A stretch of DNA of 64,000 nucleotides from Acidobacteriota bacterium (GTDB lineage Bacteria; Acidobacteriota; Blastocatellia; Pyrinomonadales; Pyrinomonadaceae): the NCBI GenBank assembly GCA_016713675.1, contig JADJOS010000001.1, positions 2,736,501-2,800,500 on the forward strand, in the 5' to 3' direction. The notes beneath the pieces were generated by a model that saw only the letters and a program-made list of their open reading frames with translations, did not search any database and was not told where the DNA came from. Made by a program: the position numbers and the translations under genes. Positions 18,200 to 27,060 of this stretch are shown here, in pieces (position 1 is the stretch's first letter; every line of letters begins with the position of its first letter).

Positions 18200-18982
18200 A
18201 TGATTGATGAGTCACAATTTCTCGGGACGATGTCGGCTTACTTTGCGCCGAGACATAATTGGCGCGAGGCGACCGGACGCGGCGTAACGGTCGCGATCGT
18301 CGACAGCGGCATCGAGACCGAGCATCCTGATCTAACGGGTAAGGTGATCGAATCGGTCGAGGCCCGTGTAGAAGGTAATCGGGTGGTTTTTGATGCTTCG
18401 ACCGCGGGCGATTCGGCGGGTCACGGGACCGCGTGTGCGGGAATCATCGCGTCGATCGCACCGGACGCGAAATTTGCGAGTATCAAAGTACTTGGGGCGG
18501 GCGGACTTGGTGATGGCCAGGTCTTTCTGGCGGGACTCGAATACGCGATCAAAAAGAAATATAAGGTCATCAACCTCAGCCTCGGCACGACAAAGCCTCA
18601 GTTCTTTTCTCCGCTCCATGACATGCTCGACCGTGCGTATCAGGCGGGCTGCATTGTCGTAGCGGCCGCAAACAATCTGCCGCAGCCGAGCTTTCCGTCA
18701 GTATTTTCGTCTTCGCTGGTCTCGGTGATAAAAAGCGACGAGACCGATCCGCTGAAATTCGGGTTCAAATACGGCGACGTGATCGAATTGACAGCTCCCG
18801 GCGTCAACGTCCGCACAGCATGGCCCGGCGGCGGGCACCGTAACCTTACGGGCAACAGCTTTGCCTGCCCTCACATCGTCGGCATCGTCGCACGCTTTGT
18901 TGAGGGATATCCTAATCTCACGCCATTTCAGGTCAAATCCGCCCTTTACGCGATCGCGAGAGAGAATCAGGAAAAATCGTAA
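18200..18982 (+). CDS. Small subtilisin-like serine peptidase (S8), no signal peptide
   Basis: A 260-residue protein consisting almost only of the S8 catalytic domain. Catalytic residues are visible: Asp35 in VAIVDSGIETEHPDL, His75 in GHGTACAGIIA and Ser220 in GNSFACPHIVG (the usual GTSMAAPH is altered). The oxyanion Asn lies in VVAAANNLPQP. There is no signal peptide or propeptide, so it may act in the cytoplasm, or be exported by another route. The start at 18200 lacks a good ribosome-binding site because the inverted repeat abuts it. Confidence 0.88.
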   Translation: MIDESQFLGTMSAYFAPRHNWREATGRGVTVAIVDSGIETEHPDLTGKVIESVEARVEGNRVVFDASTAGDSAGHGTACAGIIASIAPDAKFASIKVLGAGGLGDGQVFLAGLEYAIKKKYKVINLSLGTTKPQFFSPLHDMLDRAYQAGCIVVAAANNLPQPSFPSVFSSSLVSVIKSDETDPLKFGFKYGDVIELTAPGVNVRTAWPGGGHRNLTGNSFACPHIVGIVARFVEGYPNLTPFQVKSALYAIARENQEKS

Positions 18983-19087
18983 GAGGTTTGCCACGAATTA
19001 CAGGCAGACCTCAAATTCAGACCCGATAAAAATCTACATTTGTGCTTTTCGGGTAAATCGTCAGTAAGTTTCCTAATTCTAAGGTGT

Positions 19088-19459
19088 TCACCTTTCACGA
19101 TCTTCCGAGGAAGCGGGGTCGAGTTCCCAACGGTCTCGGTCACGTTTTTCGAGCTTTTGTTCGCCCCCTAGCGGTTCGTTATCCTCGTACGTTAATCCCA
19201 TCGCTACGCCAAGGTCTTCGACGACGCTCTGGTCCGGCGTGGGATTTTCGCCGCCGACAGATTCTTCGCCTACCGCTGAATCTTCCCATGCTGCGTCCAC
19301 ATCACCGCCGGACAAGATCGGCGAAGAATCCGTGTTCTCGATCAATTTCGAGATCATACTTTGAGTTTCTTCTTCGCCGACGTCGGCAGCTGTGTCAAAT
19401 TCGGCTCGGGTCTCGACATCGATGATCCCGTCGTCAGCCGCAAATTCCTCTTGTTCCAT
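19088..19459 (-). CDS. DUF6335-like acidic protein
   Basis: Start at 19459 (MEQEEFAADDGII), preceded by GGAGGACGAAAT, an excellent ribosome-binding site; the upstream ATG at 19480 is not. The 123-residue protein is strongly acidic. Its second half carries the pattern LSGGDVDAAWEDSAVGEESV, TPDQSVVEDLGVAMG and RWELDPASSEDR. I associate this with DUF6335, known from cyanobacteria and acidobacteria. Function unknown. Confidence 0.65.
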   Translation of the reverse strand: MEQEEFAADDGIIDVETRAEFDTAADVGEEETQSMISKLIENTDSSPILSGGDVDAAWEDSAVGEESVGGENPTPDQSVVEDLGVAMGLTYEDNEPLGGEQKLEKRDRDRWELDPASSEDRER

Positions 19460-19544
19460 ATTTCGTCCTCCGGTACCCATTTTAGGTGCCTAGCGAAAGC
19501 CCGGACGTCTTCAACATCATATCAGCCGCGATATTTTTATTGGA

Positions 19545-19943
19545 CTATTCGGTCGTCTTGCCATCAAATTCCTCTTTATCGGTCTCGGCGTCACGCTTGG
19601 TTGGACGAACTATACCGTCGCGATGATGCGGCGGCGAGTAGATCGTATACAGCTTCAACGGCTCCGTCGCCGACGTGTTAATCACGTTGTGTCGCGAGCC
19701 CGATGGAACGACGATCGCATCGCCGTCAGTCAGATCGTATTCGTTGCCGTCGATGATGCACTTACCGGTGCCCTTTTCGACGCGGAAGAATTGATCATTG
19801 GAAGTATGGGTCTCGAGCCCTATCTCTTCATTCGGCAGCAAGCTCATCAAAACAAGCTGGCTATATTTTGACGTGTACAAAACCCTGCGAAAATCGCTGT
19901 TTGCGATCGTTTCTTTTTCAATCGATGATTTGAATCCTTTCAT
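19545..19943 (-). CDS. Cupin-domain protein
   Basis: A 132-residue single-domain cupin. Motif 1 reads ETHTSNDQFFRVEKGTGK (a G-x5-HxH-type motif with one His and a Gln), and motif 2 reads GDAIVVPSGSRHNVIN with the conserved His. This matches small metal-binding cupins of the mannose-6-phosphate isomerase-like type. The C-terminal 30 residues are charged and probably disordered. Substrate unknown. It is a monocistronic gene with a 170-base upstream region. Confidence 0.85.
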   Translation of the reverse strand: MKGFKSSIEKETIANSDFRRVLYTSKYSQLVLMSLLPNEEIGLETHTSNDQFFRVEKGTGKCIIDGNEYDLTDGDAIVVPSGSRHNVINTSATEPLKLYTIYSPPHHRDGIVRPTKRDAETDKEEFDGKTTE

Positions 19944-20052
19944 TGTTTTTACCTCGCTTTCTCCCTCTACGTTAAATGTACGCCCGTTTTCGACCGGGAA
20001 ATGTGTGTTGGGTCACAGTACTTCGTCATTTATTCTTGCTGACAAAGAAGAA

Positions 20053-20079
20053 CACGAACAAGCCGTTAGCCTGTTCGTG
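20053..20079 (-). terminator. Putative terminator hairpin after ribA
   Basis: CACGAACA (20053-20060) pairs with TGTTCGTG (20072-20079) around an 11-base loop, 37 bases beyond the ribA stop in the direction of transcription. The following minus-strand sequence is T-rich (TTCTTCTTTG) but not a pure T-run, so efficiency is uncertain. Confidence 0.45.
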
Positions 20080-20115
20080 CTGTTGATGAGGTTCTTTAAG
20101 GTATATTGGGGGAAA

Positions 20116-20769
20116 TTAGGATGTGACCAGGCTGAGGAGGTGTCCCATTTGAAACTTTTTGACACTGAGATATTTCTGGGTATCCTTTGACGGCTCGAAT
20201 TCGATCGCGACGCGTTCAACGACCTCGATGCCGCCGTTGCGGATCGCCTGGATCTTGTCCGGATTGTTGGTCAGAGCTTTAACGCGGGTTAGGCCGAGGT
20301 CGCGGAGGATCTCGACGCATTGTTCGTATCGGCGGGCGTCGACATCGAGGCCGAGTTTTACGTTTGCTTCGATCGTGTCAGCACCTTCGTCCTGCAGTGC
20401 GTATGCCCGGATCTTATTGATAATGCCGATCCCGCGGCCTTCCTGCTGCTGATAGACGACAACGCCGCGGCCTTCTCTCGCGATCGTTTCCATCGCAAAC
20501 TGCAGCTGCTCACCGCAATCGCATTTAGCCGAATGAAACACATCACCCGTCATACATTGCGAGTGGATTCGAACGGGAACCGCATCGGCCGTCCTGAGTC
20601 TGCCCTTGTAAACAACGACAAATTCCTCGTCGCTGGTTAGCGATCTATATCCTGCGATGCGAAAATCGCCGTATTTGGTCGGCAGTCTTGCGTCGGCGGC
20701 TTTGACAACCGACGGAATAAGTCCTAGAAAAACATTGGTTTGTGAGTTTTGAGTCGATTCCAAGATCAT
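20116..20769 (-). CDS. ribA: GTP cyclohydrolase II
   Basis: Catalyses the first step of riboflavin synthesis (GTP to 2,5-diamino-6-ribosylamino-pyrimidinone 5'-phosphate, formate and pyrophosphate). The 217-residue protein has the zinc Cys set (SQCMTGDVFHSAKCDCGEQ), the YQQQEGRGIG motif and the C-terminal LTNNPDKIQAIRNGGIEV. It is the stand-alone form without a fused RibB domain. No other rib gene is nearby. The 227-base gap upstream is shared with the divergent M16 peptidase operon. Confidence 0.95.
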   Translation of the reverse strand: MILESTQNSQTNVFLGLIPSVVKAADARLPTKYGDFRIAGYRSLTSDEEFVVVYKGRLRTADAVPVRIHSQCMTGDVFHSAKCDCGEQLQFAMETIAREGRGVVVYQQQEGRGIGIINKIRAYALQDEGADTIEANVKLGLDVDARRYEQCVEILRDLGLTRVKALTNNPDKIQAIRNGGIEVVERVAIEFEPSKDTQKYLSVKKFQMGHLLSLVTS

Positions 20770-20996
20770 AGTTCTGGTTATAAAGAAAACTAAGGCGAAA
20801 TTACTAATAAACTAACACTGTGATTCAAGTGAGCATTTCGCTCGCAGCATGTGATTGGATTCATAAAGCTGCGGATAAGTTTGGAAACAATTGAAAGCGG
20901 GTCCGCGGCTCGCTGATTTTGATTTTTGTCGGGCAAAGTGTTCTCATTGAAGTAGCGATAAATTCCAACTTTTGTTGGTCAAATTGAAAAGAATTT

Positions 20997-22274
20997 ATGT
21001 CAGAAACATTCAAATTACCGCCGCTTGAGATCGAGGAATACCGCCTGGCTAACGGGCTTCGGGTTGTGCTTAATTTTGATAATTCGGCTCCGGTCGTGTC
21101 GGTTGCTGTCTACTACAACGTCGGTTCGCGGAACGAACGCCCTGACCGCACCGGCTTTGCGCATTTGTTCGAACACATGATGTTCCAGGGCTCGGAAAAT
21201 GTGCCTAAGGCTGGGCATTTCCAACATATTATGAAAGCCGGCGGCACAATGAACGGCACCACGTCGAGCGAGCGTACGAATTATTACGAAACGCTCCCGG
21301 CGAACCAGCTGCCGCTGGCACTCTGGCTCGAATCCGACCGCATGCGATCTCTGGCCGTCACGCAGGAAAATCTCGACAACCAACGCGAAGCTGTCAAGGA
21401 AGAAAAGCGTCTGCGTTACGACAATCAGCCGTACGGCCAAATTTTTGATCTGATCAATGAGATGATCTACAAGAACTTTGCCAATTCGCACTCGACGATC
21501 GGTTCGATGGACCATCTCGACGCTGCGACGGTCGAGGACGTTCAGGAATTTTTCCGCATCTACTACGCTCCGAATAATGCGGTGATTGTCTTGTCCGGCG
21601 CATTTGAGGCAGCGACGGCAAAAGAGCTGATCGAGACGTATTTTGGCGACATTCCTTCACAGACATTGCCGCCCGAACTCGATGTGACCGAACCGGTCGA
21701 AGTCGCTTCGACGTACAAAGAGTGGGAAGACAAACTAGCACCGTTCCCGGCGTTTCTGATCGGCTGGAAGATACCGCCAAGGCGTTCGGCCGAATTCTAT
21801 GCGTTGTATCTAGCCGGAAAGGTGCTCTATGACGGCGACAGTTCGCGGCTCTATCAGAAATTGGTAAAGGGCGAAGAGTCGGTCATCCAATTGTTTGGCT
21901 TTACTGACGAACGCCGCGGCCCTTCGAGTATTTTTATCGGAGCGATCCCAAAACCTGAAAAGGATCTAAGCAAGATCCGCGAGACGATAATGAATGAGAT
22001 CCACGATCTCGCAACCCACGGTCCAACGACCGAGGAGATGGAAAAGATCGAGAATCAGCTCATCAACGATTCCGTCCGTATACGACAGTCATCGATGTCG
22101 CGAGCCCAACAGATCGCTGAATTTGCACTTTATGACGGCGATCCGACGATCGTCAATACCGAACTCGAATCACTGCTTTCCGTCACTGCCGATCAAATAA
22201 GAAATGCGGTCGGAAAGTTTTTGAACACCGAGAACCGAGCTCTTCTTGATGTAGTCCCGGCGGGAAAAGGATGA
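20997..22274 (+). CDS. M16 zinc peptidase, catalytic subunit
   Basis: A 425-residue pitrilysin/MPP-type peptidase. The inverted zinc motif is HLFEH (residues 56-60) with the downstream Glu in REAVKEEKRLRYDN. It has no signal peptide. The second M16 gene begins 13 bases after the stop, so the two proteins probably form the heterodimeric clam-shell typical of bacterial M16B pairs. The role is likely turnover of peptides or processing of a specific substrate, which cannot be read from sequence. Confidence 0.93.
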   Translation: MSETFKLPPLEIEEYRLANGLRVVLNFDNSAPVVSVAVYYNVGSRNERPDRTGFAHLFEHMMFQGSENVPKAGHFQHIMKAGGTMNGTTSSERTNYYETLPANQLPLALWLESDRMRSLAVTQENLDNQREAVKEEKRLRYDNQPYGQIFDLINEMIYKNFANSHSTIGSMDHLDAATVEDVQEFFRIYYAPNNAVIVLSGAFEAATAKELIETYFGDIPSQTLPPELDVTEPVEVASTYKEWEDKLAPFPAFLIGWKIPPRRSAEFYALYLAGKVLYDGDSSRLYQKLVKGEESVIQLFGFTDERRGPSSIFIGAIPKPEKDLSKIRETIMNEIHDLATHGPTTEEMEKIENQLINDSVRIRQSSMSRAQQIAEFALYDGDPTIVNTELESLLSVTADQIRNAVGKFLNTENRALLDVVPAGKG

Positions 22275-22287
22275 GAATCCAAATTTT

Positions 22288-23991
22288 ATGACCCCAGAAT
22301 TACGAAAAATTGCTCCGGCGCCTTTGGCTCCGGTTGCGTTCGAAATACCAAAACCGATCCAAACGACCCTCAAGAATGGAGTGCGCGTGGTTATCTTTCA
22401 GGACGAGCGGCTCCCGTTGGTCAGTTATCGGCTTGCGTTCCATTCGGGCGACATCCACGATCCAAGGGATATGACGGGCCTGACATCGGCGATGACCTCG
22501 ATGTTGACGGAAGGCACGAGCGAATATACTAGTCTCCAACTCGCCGAAAAGATCGAACGGTTAGGGGCGAGCATTTCTTCGAGTTCGTCGGACGATTTTA
22601 CGATCGTTGCGGCGTCGAGTTTATCTCTCTATGCGACCGAGGTGCTCCACCTAATGGCAGAGGTCGTACTGCGGCCGACATTTCCGGAGGAGGAACTGGA
22701 TCTTTATCGCAGAAATACGGTCGAGAATCTCAAATTTCAGCGATCCCAGCCCGGTTTTCTCGCCGGCGAACAGGCAGCGAGGCTTGTTTACGGCAAACAT
22801 CCGTATTCGAAAGTATCACCTAGTGCCGAAGACATCGAAAAGCTGACCCGAGAGCAGGTCGTGAAATTTCACACCGCTCGATTTGTTCCGAATAACGCGA
22901 TGTTCATCGTGGTCGGTGATGTCAACAAAGACGAATTTCTCGCGGACCTGAATGAACTTTTTGGTGATTGGGAGCAGGGAAGCGGCGTGTCGCACGATTT
23001 TCCGGAACCGCCCGAGCGAAATGCACGCAGCATCACGATCGTTGACAGGCCGGGCTCGGCCCAGTCGAATATCGTACTCACGAACCTCGGCGTCAAACGC
23101 GACGACCCTGATTATTTCCCGCTGATCGTGATGAACCAAGTGCTCGGTGCCGGAGCTTCTTCACGAATATTTATGAATCTTCGTGAGGAAAAGGGATATA
23201 CATACGGAGCATACACCCGGCTCGAAACAAAGAAACTCGCAGGCGAAATTGAGGCGACCGCTGAAGTTCGAACGGCCGTTACCGGTGATTCGCTGAAAGA
23301 GTTTTTCTACGAATTGGAGCGGATCCGAACTGAACCGGTCGGCGACGAAGAGCTTGCCGACGCTAAGAATTTCCTGACCGGCGTTTTTCCGCTGCGTGCC
23401 GAGACCCAAAGCGGCATGACCACGCTGATCGTCAATCAGCACCTCTACGGCTTGCCTGATGACTATCTCCAAACATATCGCGATCACGTGGATGCAGTAA
23501 CGCCCGAACAAGTTCTGGCAGTTGCTCAAAAGTGTGTTCGGCCGGATGAAATGGCGATCGTGATAGTCGGTGATGCCGAGGAAGTTTTGCCGCAGGTCGA
23601 AAGCTATGCGGCGAGTGTCGAAATATTCGACACCGATGGACATCCTCAGGATGTCGAAAAGTACAAAATGAACAATAATGATCAAGGGACAGCAAATGTT
23701 GCCGGAAAATGGTCGCTGATGGTCGATTTTCAAGGTCAGCAATTGCCGGTTTCTCTAACTCTCGAGCAGAACGGCGAAAGTGTTACTGGTGTCCTGGAAA
23801 CAATGCTCGGCAATGGCGATATTACAGGCGGTATGGTGACGGGCAGCAAACTCGCCGCGACAGCCAATGCTGAAATGCAGGGGCAGCCGATCGAATTTGC
23901 GATCTCCGGGAAGGTCGACGGCAACGCAATGAGCGGTACGCTATCGGCACCGATCGTCCCCGACCCGCTGCCGTTCACGGGAACGCGATAG
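22288..23991 (+). CDS. M16 peptidase-like non-catalytic partner with C-terminal beta domain
   Basis: A 567-residue protein. Residues 1-430 form the M16 fold (GLTSAMTSMLTEGTSEYTSL, where the catalytic partner has HLFEHM) and therefore lack the zinc motif. The typical R/Y substrate-binding region is visible (LREEKGYTYGAYTRL). Residues about 465-567 add a small beta-rich domain (GKWSLMVDFQGQQLPVSLTL) that resembles extensions seen in some acidobacterial M16 proteins. It is cotranscribed with the catalytic subunit. Its 3' end overlaps the convergent VOC gene by 17 bases. Confidence 0.9.
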   Translation: MTPELRKIAPAPLAPVAFEIPKPIQTTLKNGVRVVIFQDERLPLVSYRLAFHSGDIHDPRDMTGLTSAMTSMLTEGTSEYTSLQLAEKIERLGASISSSSSDDFTIVAASSLSLYATEVLHLMAEVVLRPTFPEEELDLYRRNTVENLKFQRSQPGFLAGEQAARLVYGKHPYSKVSPSAEDIEKLTREQVVKFHTARFVPNNAMFIVVGDVNKDEFLADLNELFGDWEQGSGVSHDFPEPPERNARSITIVDRPGSAQSNIVLTNLGVKRDDPDYFPLIVMNQVLGAGASSRIFMNLREEKGYTYGAYTRLETKKLAGEIEATAEVRTAVTGDSLKEFFYELERIRTEPVGDEELADAKNFLTGVFPLRAETQSGMTTLIVNQHLYGLPDDYLQTYRDHVDAVTPEQVLAVAQKCVRPDEMAIVIVGDAEEVLPQVESYAASVEIFDTDGHPQDVEKYKMNNNDQGTANVAGKWSLMVDFQGQQLPVSLTLEQNGESVTGVLETMLGNGDITGGMVTGSKLAATANAEMQGQPIEFAISGKVDGNAMSGTLSAPIVPDPLPFTGTR

Positions 23992-24469
23992 GATTTGCCA
24001 CAAAATACACGAAAGGCACGAAATAAGAGATCCTATTTCGTGCCTTTCGTTTGTTTCGCTGGCCAATATCCTGCATCTGCTCGGTGAATTGGATGATCGC
24101 GAAGTTTGCCCCTGACGGATCGGCAACCATCGACATTCGGCCGACCCCCGGTGCGTCAAACGGCGGAACTTGGACGCTGCCGCCATTTGCCGTGATCTTT
24201 GCGACAGTATCGTCCGCATTGTCGACGGCAACGTACGTTGCCCAATGCGATGGCAGACCGCCCCAATCGTCGCCTTCCATGCTCATCATGCCGCCGGTTG
24301 CAGTACCGTCTACTATGATCTCTTTATAGTCCATTCCGGCCGCTACCTTCGATTGTTCAAGCGTCCAATCAAAGAGCTTTGTATAAAAATCGAGGGCCGC
24401 TCCGAGATCTTTCGTTCGGAGTTCTCGCCAACAGATATCACCATGTTTAGGAATTTCAAAATCAGCCAT
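23975..24469 (-). CDS. VOC (glyoxalase-fold) protein 1, with repeat-derived C-terminal tail
   Basis: A 164-residue protein. The first 135 residues are two vicinal-oxygen-chelate modules (DICWRELRTKDLGAALDFYT, ATYVAVDNADDTVAKI, MVADPSGANFAIIQFTEQM). The remaining 27 residues (after DIGQ) are translated from the inverted repeat 24009-24050 and the end of the M16 partner gene, so they are probably a recent extension. GGAGGG precedes the start. It overlaps the upstream VOC gene by 8 bases, so the two form an operon. Substrate unknown. Confidence 0.85.
   Translation of the reverse strand: MADFEIPKHGDICWRELRTKDLGAALDFYTKLFDWTLEQSKVAAGMDYKEIIVDGTATGGMMSMEGDDWGGLPSHWATYVAVDNADDTVAKITANGGSVQVPPFDAPGVGRMSMVADPSGANFAIIQFTEQMQDIGQRNKRKARNRISYFVPFVYFVANPIAFP
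24009..24050. repeat. Inverted repeat, CACGAAA family, copy 2 (strong hairpin)
   Basis: ACGAAAGGCACGAAATA (24009-24025) is perfectly complementary to 24034-24050 around an 8-base loop. The flanking bases continue the similarity with copy 1 at 18075-18191. It sits between convergent genes and inside the last codons of VOC protein 1. It may work as a bidirectional transcription terminator. Confidence 0.7.
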
Positions 24470-24899
24470 TGTGCCCTCCTTCTGCCATCTTAAATGTCGA
24501 TATCATCGCTCCGGTCGGATCTTGAATGATCGCCATTCTGCCGGTATTTGGTATATCCATTGGCCCGTGAACGACCTTTCCGCCGAGTTCCACCGCTAAT
24601 TTCGCATTTTCGTCGACGTCGTCGACTGCAACATATGTCATAAAATGCGGCGGCGGCAGGGGTTGTCCCTCGACGCACATCTCAGGTGTGATCTCATAGA
24701 GTCCTCCGGCCGGATAATCACCACCGGTTGAGTACTCGTGATAGGCGAATATCCCGTCGGTCGCGTTGCTGTCCTTAAATTTCCATCCGAATACGTTCGT
24801 GTAAAATTCCTTACACTTTGCCGCGTCAGAACTGGCGATCTCGGTCCAGCAAAAACTACCCGTCGCGGGTCCGGCAAATCCACTTGCTTCTTGTGCCAT
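24462..24899 (-). CDS. VOC (glyoxalase-fold) protein 2
   Basis: Start at 24899 (MAQEASGFAGPATGSFCWTE) after TAGGAGAAAAAC. The 145 residues are two VOC modules: GSFCWTEIASSDAAKCKEFY with the second-half ITPEMCVEGQPLPPPHFMTY and MAIIQDPTGAMISTFKM. It is a paralogue of the next gene; such tandem VOC proteins often act as dimers or hetero-pairs in detoxification or antibiotic binding. No specific activity can be assigned. Confidence 0.87.
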   Translation of the reverse strand: MAQEASGFAGPATGSFCWTEIASSDAAKCKEFYTNVFGWKFKDSNATDGIFAYHEYSTGGDYPAGGLYEITPEMCVEGQPLPPPHFMTYVAVDDVDENAKLAVELGGKVVHGPMDIPNTGRMAIIQDPTGAMISTFKMAEGGHNG

Positions 24900-25099
24900 A
24901 GTTTTTCTCCTATTATTGGTTTTACGAAATGTTCGAGTATATTGTCCCAATGCGCATTTTTACGCAAGGGAAAAGATATTAGTTCAATGGGAGTTAAGAA
25001 AACGCTTTGAGCTGCGGGCGGGAGCATTCTCTGCCTCATGGAGTAAGGCGGACGGGGCGATCCGCAGCTCAAAACTTCGTGTGTGCCCGGATAGGGCAC

Positions 25100-25828
25100 T
25101 TATCCTGCTCGACGCATCGGCACGGCGGTACCTGCGTTCCGATTCAATGTCTGTAAATGATCGATCAGATCCGACGCAGCCCGTTTTGAAAGCTCATCAA
25201 CCCGGCATTTGAGCAGCTGTGAACATTCCTGTTCGGCATCAAGATCCGCTTCGCGGGCGATCGCACGTATCATGCCGAGCTGTTTTGCCGTCACCATGTC
25301 GCCAAGGCTCTTCGCGACGGGATCGCTGAATTGACGCGTTTCGCTGATCTGAACGACATCGTCCTGCTCGACCAGATCGAATTCCTTTTTATAAAGCTCA
25401 CGGGCGATGCCGAATTTTACGGCCGCACGTTTCAGGGCGTCGTGTTCGGCTTTCTTGATCCCGGTCTCACTGGCCGTCTTGCCGGTCCCGACACCTTCGC
25501 GGGTAATTCCATCGATGGTTATCGCTACCGTTACAGTAATAATGTCGCCGATCGGCCGGATGTCCTTCACCGTATGGCCCCAATTCGGAGCGTGTTCATC
25601 GAGTATGTCGGCTACCGTATGCCATTCGACATATTCGACCATGTGCATCTGGCCGTTGCGGTCGCGGCGTCCGGCTCGCTGCCGGATCAAATGCGGGTCA
25701 ACGGTCTTGCGAAGTTCACGCAAGGTCGATGAAAAATCAAGGACATTACTCAAAGTTTCTATTTCATCAAAAATAGTTTCCGTTTCGGTTCCGTTCGTTT
25801 CGTTTACTGTGTTGCGTTTCATTTTCAT
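25100..25828 (-). CDS. Rad52/Rad22-family single-strand annealing protein
   Basis: A 242-residue protein (238 if the second ATG at 25822, better spaced from AGGAG, is used). The Rad52-type core spans about residues 30-150: YVEWHTVADILDEHAPNWGH, VTVAITIDGITREGVGTG and GIKKAEHDALKRAAVKFGIA match the DNA-binding region of eukaryotic and phage Rad52-like proteins. It should bind single-stranded DNA and promote annealing or strand exchange. The C-terminal 70 residues form a helical tail. It is transcribed divergently from an XRE regulator in an accessory islet. The domain call is confident, the biological role is not. Confidence 0.82.
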   Translation of the reverse strand: MKMKRNTVNETNGTETETIFDEIETLSNVLDFSSTLRELRKTVDPHLIRQRAGRRDRNGQMHMVEYVEWHTVADILDEHAPNWGHTVKDIRPIGDIITVTVAITIDGITREGVGTGKTASETGIKKAEHDALKRAAVKFGIARELYKKEFDLVEQDDVVQISETRQFSDPVAKSLGDMVTAKQLGMIRAIAREADLDAEQECSQLLKCRVDELSKRAASDLIDHLQTLNRNAGTAVPMRRAG

Positions 25829-25962
25829 TTCTCCTACTTGTGTATCTGCATCAATTCGTCCGTGTAGTTCGTGTCGGGCGTGTCTGAGGTGCCCGTAAAT
25901 ACTTGGATTTGCTGACGCCTGTTCGCCGCGTGTCAGACCATGCGACTCAGTTAGTTATCAAT

Positions 25963-26066
25963 AGATGCATCCCATACGTTGCATCTGTGATACAGATTAG
26001 CAAATAAAATTATTTGTTGCAAGTGTGAAATTTGGTGTTGCATTTAATATTTTCGTATGTTATGTT
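25963..26066. promoter_or_regulatory. Divergent control region with dyads and a promoter for the XRE gene
   Basis: The 301-base gap between the Rad52-like and XRE genes is A/T-rich. AGATGCA (25963-25969) and TGCATCT (25980-25986) form a 7-bp dyad, and CAAATA/TATTTG another about 15 bases further on. TTGCAT (26038-26043) and TATGTT (26061-26066) are spaced by 17 bases and would make a good sigma-70-like promoter towards the XRE gene. The dyads are candidate operators for autoregulation and for control of the divergent gene. Confidence 0.5.
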
Positions 26067-26129
26067 TTATCTGTGCAATGGAAAGTGCTTTATGGCACTA
26101 ACAATTCATGGAGGCAAAAGGAGAATAAT

Positions 26130-26522
26130 ATGGGTTCATATAAGAATGAAAGTTTATTGAGTACGGTCGAGTTGGGAAAGGCGATCAAGCGACGCCGCGA
26201 AGAGCTCGACATGAGTTTGCGTGACGTTGCTGACGTGACAAATGTCTCGGCTTCGACGCTCTCGCGTATTGAGAATGGAACGGGTCGTCCCGATGCGGAC
26301 AACATCGCTCGGCTTTCGAAATGGCTGGATATGCCTGTCGATCGAATGATGTTCGCACAGTCGGGCGAAACCGTCGAGCCAGTGGTCTATTACCCGCACG
26401 AAGCTACGCCTGAGATCATCAAGGCTCACCTGCGTGCAGACCGTAAACTAACCCCGGAGACAGCCGAAGCCTTGTCCGAGCTGTTTCGCGTGGCATATCA
26501 GCAGTTCAGCAAGAAGAAGTAA
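26130..26522 (+). CDS. XRE-family transcriptional regulator
   Basis: Start at 26130 (MGSYKNESLLSTVELGKAIK) directly after AAAGGAGAATAAT. The 130-residue protein has a classic lambda-repressor-type HTH (about residues 14-70: LGKAIKRRREELDMSLRDVA and ASTLSRIENGTGRPDADNIA). The C-terminal 55 residues probably mediate dimerisation or partner contacts. It resembles regulators of toxin-antitoxin or phage-like modules. It is divergent from the Rad52-like gene and is the likely regulator of the shared control region. Confidence 0.88.
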   Translation: MGSYKNESLLSTVELGKAIKRRREELDMSLRDVADVTNVSASTLSRIENGTGRPDADNIARLSKWLDMPVDRMMFAQSGETVEPVVYYPHEATPEIIKAHLRADRKLTPETAEALSELFRVAYQQFSKKK

Positions 26523-26563
26523 GAACCGTCGGCTAATTACACATATTACATACACCATATAAA

Positions 26564-26938
26564 ATGAGAAGCGACATGACACGAGACAACAAGATCAATT
26601 TTGGCGGTAGTTTTGCGATCGACACGACTTTTGTGTTGTTTTTTCTGACACTGGAATTAGGACGCAGCGCGAGCGTCTTCGGGTTTGACACGCTTTTGCT
26701 GTCGATCACGACGATGATGATGCTGGTCCTGCCTTATTTCTTGCCGTCAGGTGCTGAACCGCCGGCATTTGCTCCTTGGCTCGCGTTTCGTGGGCTGATC
26801 GCAGCAGTTGGTGTGGGGTTGGGCGTGATGCTTCCGTTGTCGTTGGGCTTTATGCCGATGACCTTTTTGATCATCGCGGCTATGATCAGCTGTTACGTTC
26901 AGTTTTATTCGCTTTTCAAACTCCGTCTGGCAAAATAG
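26564..26938 (+). CDS. Small integral membrane protein, unknown family
   Basis: A 124-residue protein (120 from the second ATG at 26576) with a polar N-terminus and three to four hydrophobic segments (DTTFVLFFLTLELG, TTMMMLVLPYFLP, GLIAAVGVGLGVMLPLSLGF, FLIIAAMISCYVQFY). No motif is recognised. It follows the XRE gene by 41 bases on the same strand and is closed by a strong terminator, so the two probably share a transcript. Confidence 0.65.
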   Translation: MRSDMTRDNKINFGGSFAIDTTFVLFFLTLELGRSASVFGFDTLLLSITTMMMLVLPYFLPSGAEPPAFAPWLAFRGLIAAVGVGLGVMLPLSLGFMPMTFLIIAAMISCYVQFYSLFKLRLAK

Positions 26939-26968
26939 GCAAAAGGCGCCAGCCGCGAGAAAACAAAG

Positions 26969-27006
26969 ATCCGCGTATGTTTCGGGAACATACGCGGATT
27001 TTTTTT
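26969..27006 (+). terminator. Rho-independent terminator
   Basis: ATCCGCGTATGTT (26969-26981) pairs perfectly with AACATACGCGGAT (26987-26999) around the loop TCGGG, followed by a run of eight T. A textbook intrinsic terminator ending the XRE/membrane-protein transcript and separating it from the AbrB/Doc operon. Confidence 0.92.
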
Positions 27007-27060
27007 GACTGTTCTATATAACATATGTTATACGAATATTGGTTTGTGAGGAAATACATT

